Shown: positions 22,022 to 24,114 of the stretch, piece after piece
Numbering within the stretch: the stretch's first letter is position 1
How the letters are laid out: every line of letters starts with the position of its first letter
Source of the DNA: a virus
IMG/VR virus record: IMGVR_UViG_3300037189_018980
Span: 1-24,114 of that record
DNA: 24,114 nucleotides
Strand: one strand, 5' to 3'
Position numbers and translations under genes: made by a program
Notes under the pieces: model-generated
Told to the model about the DNA's origin: nothing
What the model saw: the letters and a program-made list of their open reading frames with translations, nothing else
Database searches by the model: none

Positions 22022-23287
22022 ATGGCATATACAATTAACTTAACTGACGGCACCATATTTGCGGTGATTCCTGACGGTACTATCAATACTCAAAGTGCTA
22101 TGACTTTGATTGGTAAGAACTATGCAGGATATGGAGACTTTTTAGATGAAAACTTTATTCATCTTTTAGAAAATGGGTCAAACACCACAGCCCCAGGTGC
22201 TCCATTGACTGGACAACTTTGGTGGGACAAAACCAATAATCTTTTAAAAGTTTACAATGGTTCAACTTTTAAAACAATCAGTGCAGCTACTTCAAGTGCC
22301 ACAGCACCCACCAGCAATGTCACTGGTGATCTTTGGTATGATACCACCAATGAATTGTTAAAAGTTTGGACTGGCACAGATTTTCTTACCGTTGGCCCTT
22401 CGGTGGTAGCAGGAACCGGAGCTCAAGCAGCAACAATTGTAGATAACCTAAGCAACTCACATGATGTGATTGAATTCTTTGTTGACAATACTTTGATGGG
22501 TATCATCAGCAAAGATGCCACGTTTACTCCAGCATCGGCCATCACGGGTTTTGCCAATATTCGTCCGGGATTTCAACTCAGTAGTTCAAGTGCAAGTTAC
22601 TTGTTCCAGGGAACTGCTACCGAGGCACAAACCTTGGATGGGTTGGATTCCACACAATTTTTACGCAGTGATGCCAATGACAGTACCACAGGAACCTTGG
22701 CCATACTCACCGACTCAGGGATGACAGTGGGTGCTGACCAAGACCTACAATTCAGTGTCAGTGGTATCAACACAATTATTAAAAACAACACCTCCAACGG
22801 CAATATATCCTTTGGTGTCAACATAGGTGGAACTCCAACCACAGTTATGACAATCAACGGCGCCAACGGTACAATCAGCGGCACACAAATTACAGCCAAC
22901 TATGCTGACGTAGCAGAACGTTTTGCTGCCGACGCAGAATACAAAGCAGGTACCGTGGTCGAACTTGGAGGTTCTGCAGAAATCACCTGTTCTAACACTG
23001 AATTAAGCGAAAGTGTGTTCGGGGTCATAAGTACACGTGCAGCTTACCTAATGAACAGTCAAGCAGGCTCAGACGCTACACATCCCCCAGTTGCAATGAC
23101 TGGACGAGTTCCTGTAAGAGTTGTTGGGCAAGTTCGCAAAGGTGACAGATTGGTTGGTGCTGGCAACGGTATGGCCAGATCAGCCAAGGCAGGCGAAGCT
23201 ACAGCATTCAATGTGATTGGGCGTAGCCTGGTAAACAAAACAGATTTGGACGAAGGCACAGTTGAAGCCATTGTCACTATTAAATAA
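22022..23287 (+). CDS. Fibre-like virion protein with tandem repeats and Peptidase_G2-like C-terminus
   Basis: 421 residues. The N-terminus (YTINLTDGTIFAVIPDGTIN, then IGKNYAGYGDFLDENFIHLL) is a layout common in tail-fibre-like proteins of marine phages. Two tandem copies of a ~38-residue unit follow (TGQLWWDKTNNLLKVYNG and TGDLWYDTTNELLKVWTG, residues ~63-125), each a short W-D-x-x-N-x-L-K-V hairpin. The middle is Thr/Ser/Asn-rich beta structure with a GLDSTQFLRSDAND segment typical of phage fibre shafts. Residues 294-421 begin YADVAERF and contain VFGVIST, MTGRVPVRVVGQVRKGDRLV; the order resembles the Peptidase_G2 domain of the GA-1 preneck appendage protein. No S74 chaperone follows. Likely a short trimeric fibre or peripheral baseplate spike that contacts the host. 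It has its own late-promoter-like motifs and double ribosome site, consistent with high late expression. Confidence 0.82.
   Translation: MAYTINLTDGTIFAVIPDGTINTQSAMTLIGKNYAGYGDFLDENFIHLLENGSNTTAPGAPLTGQLWWDKTNNLLKVYNGSTFKTISAATSSATAPTSNVTGDLWYDTTNELLKVWTGTDFLTVGPSVVAGTGAQAATIVDNLSNSHDVIEFFVDNTLMGIISKDATFTPASAITGFANIRPGFQLSSSSASYLFQGTATEAQTLDGLDSTQFLRSDANDSTTGTLAILTDSGMTVGADQDLQFSVSGINTIIKNNTSNGNISFGVNIGGTPTTVMTINGANGTISGTQITANYADVAERFAADAEYKAGTVVELGGSAEITCSNTELSESVFGVISTRAAYLMNSQAGSDATHPPVAMTGRVPVRVVGQVRKGDRLVGAGNGMARSAKAGEATAFNVIGRSLVNKTDLDEGTVEAIVTIK
22208..22399 (+). repeat. Tandem ~114-base repeat in the 421-aa gene
   Basis: The unit beginning ACTGGACAACTTTGG (22208) recurs 114 bases later as ACTGGTGATCTTTGG (22322), in frame. 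The encoded units share TG-LW-D-TN-LLKV and an aromatic-rich hairpin. Confidence 0.75.
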
Positions 23288-23290
23288 TTT

Positions 23291-23294
23291 AGGA
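23291..23294 (+). promoter_or_regulatory. Shine-Dalgarno AGGA for the last gene
   Basis: AGGA ends seven bases before ATG 23302 and fixes that start. A weak TTAAATA (23280-23286) overlapping the preceding stop could be a degenerate late motif, but I would not call it a promoter. Confidence 0.65.
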
Positions 23295-23301
23295 AACAGC
23301 A

Positions 23302-24114
23302 ATGACATATTCAGTGGGCGGAGTAATACAGGCAACAGATTATAATGGATTTGTTAGCACCACAACAAATGCCAATATCAATGCCACATGGGGACAGTCA
23401 ACCAGTACCAGTGGGTATGGACAAGGCAATATTAGCACAGTCAGCGCCGGCGGAACAGTGACAGCCACTCAGTGGGCCACATTAGTCAACAGAATTAGTT
23501 CTATGGCCAGTCATCAAGGCACTGGAATCACATCGCGTACAGCTCCGGTAGCAGGAAATGTCATTGCAGTGCTGAACAATGTCAACACAGACATAACAAA
23601 TTGCTACACCAATCGTAACAATGCTGCAGCACTAGGCACACAGGTTGGAACCTTCAGCGGAACCACATCAAAAACAACTGCCACAGGATCAGGTTCTGCG
23701 GCCTGGACCATAACATTTACCCACACCGTAACTTTTGCCAACAGCGCAGCATTTTTTAACTTTTTCAATTCGGGCGGCATTGTCAAATGGCAAGTGGGCA
23801 AATCCTCAACTGGAACAGTGGCCGACCCAGAATGGAATGACATAGCCGGCACCTTGAGTGGAGCAATCTTCTTGACCGGTGCAGCAGCAGCCAAGACCAT
23901 TGCTTCAACATCCTACACAGGAACAACCAAAGTTGGTGGAACAGGATCGCCAACCGTGCTGTCCACCAGTACCGGAGCCTATGCACTGACCACAACAGCA
24001 ACAACAATATACAAACAGTTTGCTGACACTTCGCCCTACACAGGACAGTTCATTCAGCTGAATGCGTCAGTGGACAGTAATTCTGCACCCACAGTGCTAA
24101 CATACTCAACAACC
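23302..24114 (+). CDS. Fibre-like virion structural protein, N-terminal part (3'-truncated)
   Basis: ATG 23302 opens a frame of 271 codons that runs off the right edge with no stop. It begins MTYSVGGVIQATDYNGFVST. Residues ~40-110 (GGTVTATQWATLVNRISSMA SHQG, then VIAVLNNVNTDITNCYTNR) form what looks like a helical N-terminal domain I remember from unnamed structural proteins beside fibre genes in aquatic T4-like phages. From ~110 on it is Thr/Ser/Gly/Ala-rich beta structure (TGSGSAAWTITFTHTVTFAN, ATTIYKQFADTSPYTGQFIQ). No enzymatic motif is seen. It starts 14 bases after the 421-aa gene with AGGA at 23291-23294, so the two are probably co-transcribed. Likely a fibre or baseplate periphery protein; whether it carries a receptor-binding tip cannot be judged from this part. 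Confidence 0.8.
   Translation, partial: MTYSVGGVIQATDYNGFVSTTTNANINATWGQSTSTSGYGQGNISTVSAGGTVTATQWATLVNRISSMASHQGTGITSRTAPVAGNVIAVLNNVNTDITNCYTNRNNAAALGTQVGTFSGTTSKTTATGSGSAAWTITFTHTVTFANSAAFFNFFNSGGIVKWQVGKSSTGTVADPEWNDIAGTLSGAIFLTGAAAAKTIASTSYTGTTKVGGTGSPTVLSTSTGAYALTTTATTIYKQFADTSPYTGQFIQLNASVDSNSAPTVLTYSTT

Noticed and set aside
1-24114. tRNA genes, CRISPR arrays, insertion sequences, integrase or attachment sites
   Set aside because: The gaps between genes are at most 47 bases and none holds a cloverleaf, spaced identical repeats or terminal inverted repeats; coding regions show no transposase or recombinase signature.

Overview
The window is a gene-dense, entirely plus-strand block of virion-structure genes from a contractile-tailed phage of the T4-like (Straboviridae/Kyanoviridae-type) lineage. 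The evidence is three recognisable T4-type baseplate proteins in a row: the C-terminal half of a gp5-like central spike/hub, a gp25-like wedge protein and a gp6-like wedge protein. They are followed by proteins of the style seen in aquatic and marine T4-like phages. The DNA is moderately AT-rich. The host cannot be read from the window; the closest remembered protein styles are cyanophage, pelagiphage and uncultured marine myovirus sequences. No tRNA, rRNA, CRISPR, insertion sequence, integrase or metabolic gene is visible.

Layout. 1-831: gp5-like spike, cut by the left edge. 828-2654: 608-aa baseplate-associated protein with a possible lysozyme-like N-terminal half and a nearly charge-free Leu/Gly/Gln/Ser/Asn repeat region. 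2670-3044: gp25. 3091-6516: an enlarged gp6 of 1141 aa. 6516-21194: one uninterrupted gene for a 4892-aa protein that fills about 61% of the window and sits in the gp7 position. 21211-21360: 49-aa mini-gene. 21357-21974: 205-aa virion protein. 22022-23287: 421-aa fibre-like protein. 23302-24114: start of a further fibre/structural protein, cut by the right edge. The longest gap between genes is 47 bases; many genes overlap or abut (ATGA at 828 and 21357, TAATG at 6514), as expected for translationally coupled structural operons.

How it works together. gp5, the 608-aa protein, gp25, gp6 and the giant protein should form the hub and wedges of the baseplate. The 205-, 421- and 271+-aa products are probably peripheral baseplate or fibre components. 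T4 late-promoter-like octamers (NATAAATA) lie just upstream of gp6 and of the 421-aa gene, both ending 20 bases before the start codon, with a CTAAATA variant before the 49-aa gene. This suggests late-gene control by a gp55-type sigma factor.

Most notable content: the giant protein appears to be a mosaic of a conserved wedge N-terminus, two cupredoxin-like domains without the usual ligands, a split seven-repeat FG-GAP-like beta-propeller carrying inserted beta-sandwich modules, two CBM5/12-like sugar-binding modules and a C-terminal run of fibre-like beta-sandwich repeats. Also notable are the glycine-zipper-like region of the 608-aa protein, a mini-gene that duplicates the N-terminus of its downstream neighbour, and an intergenic region made of two abutting perfect palindromes flanked by late-promoter motifs. 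All family assignments come from reading the sequence without database searches.
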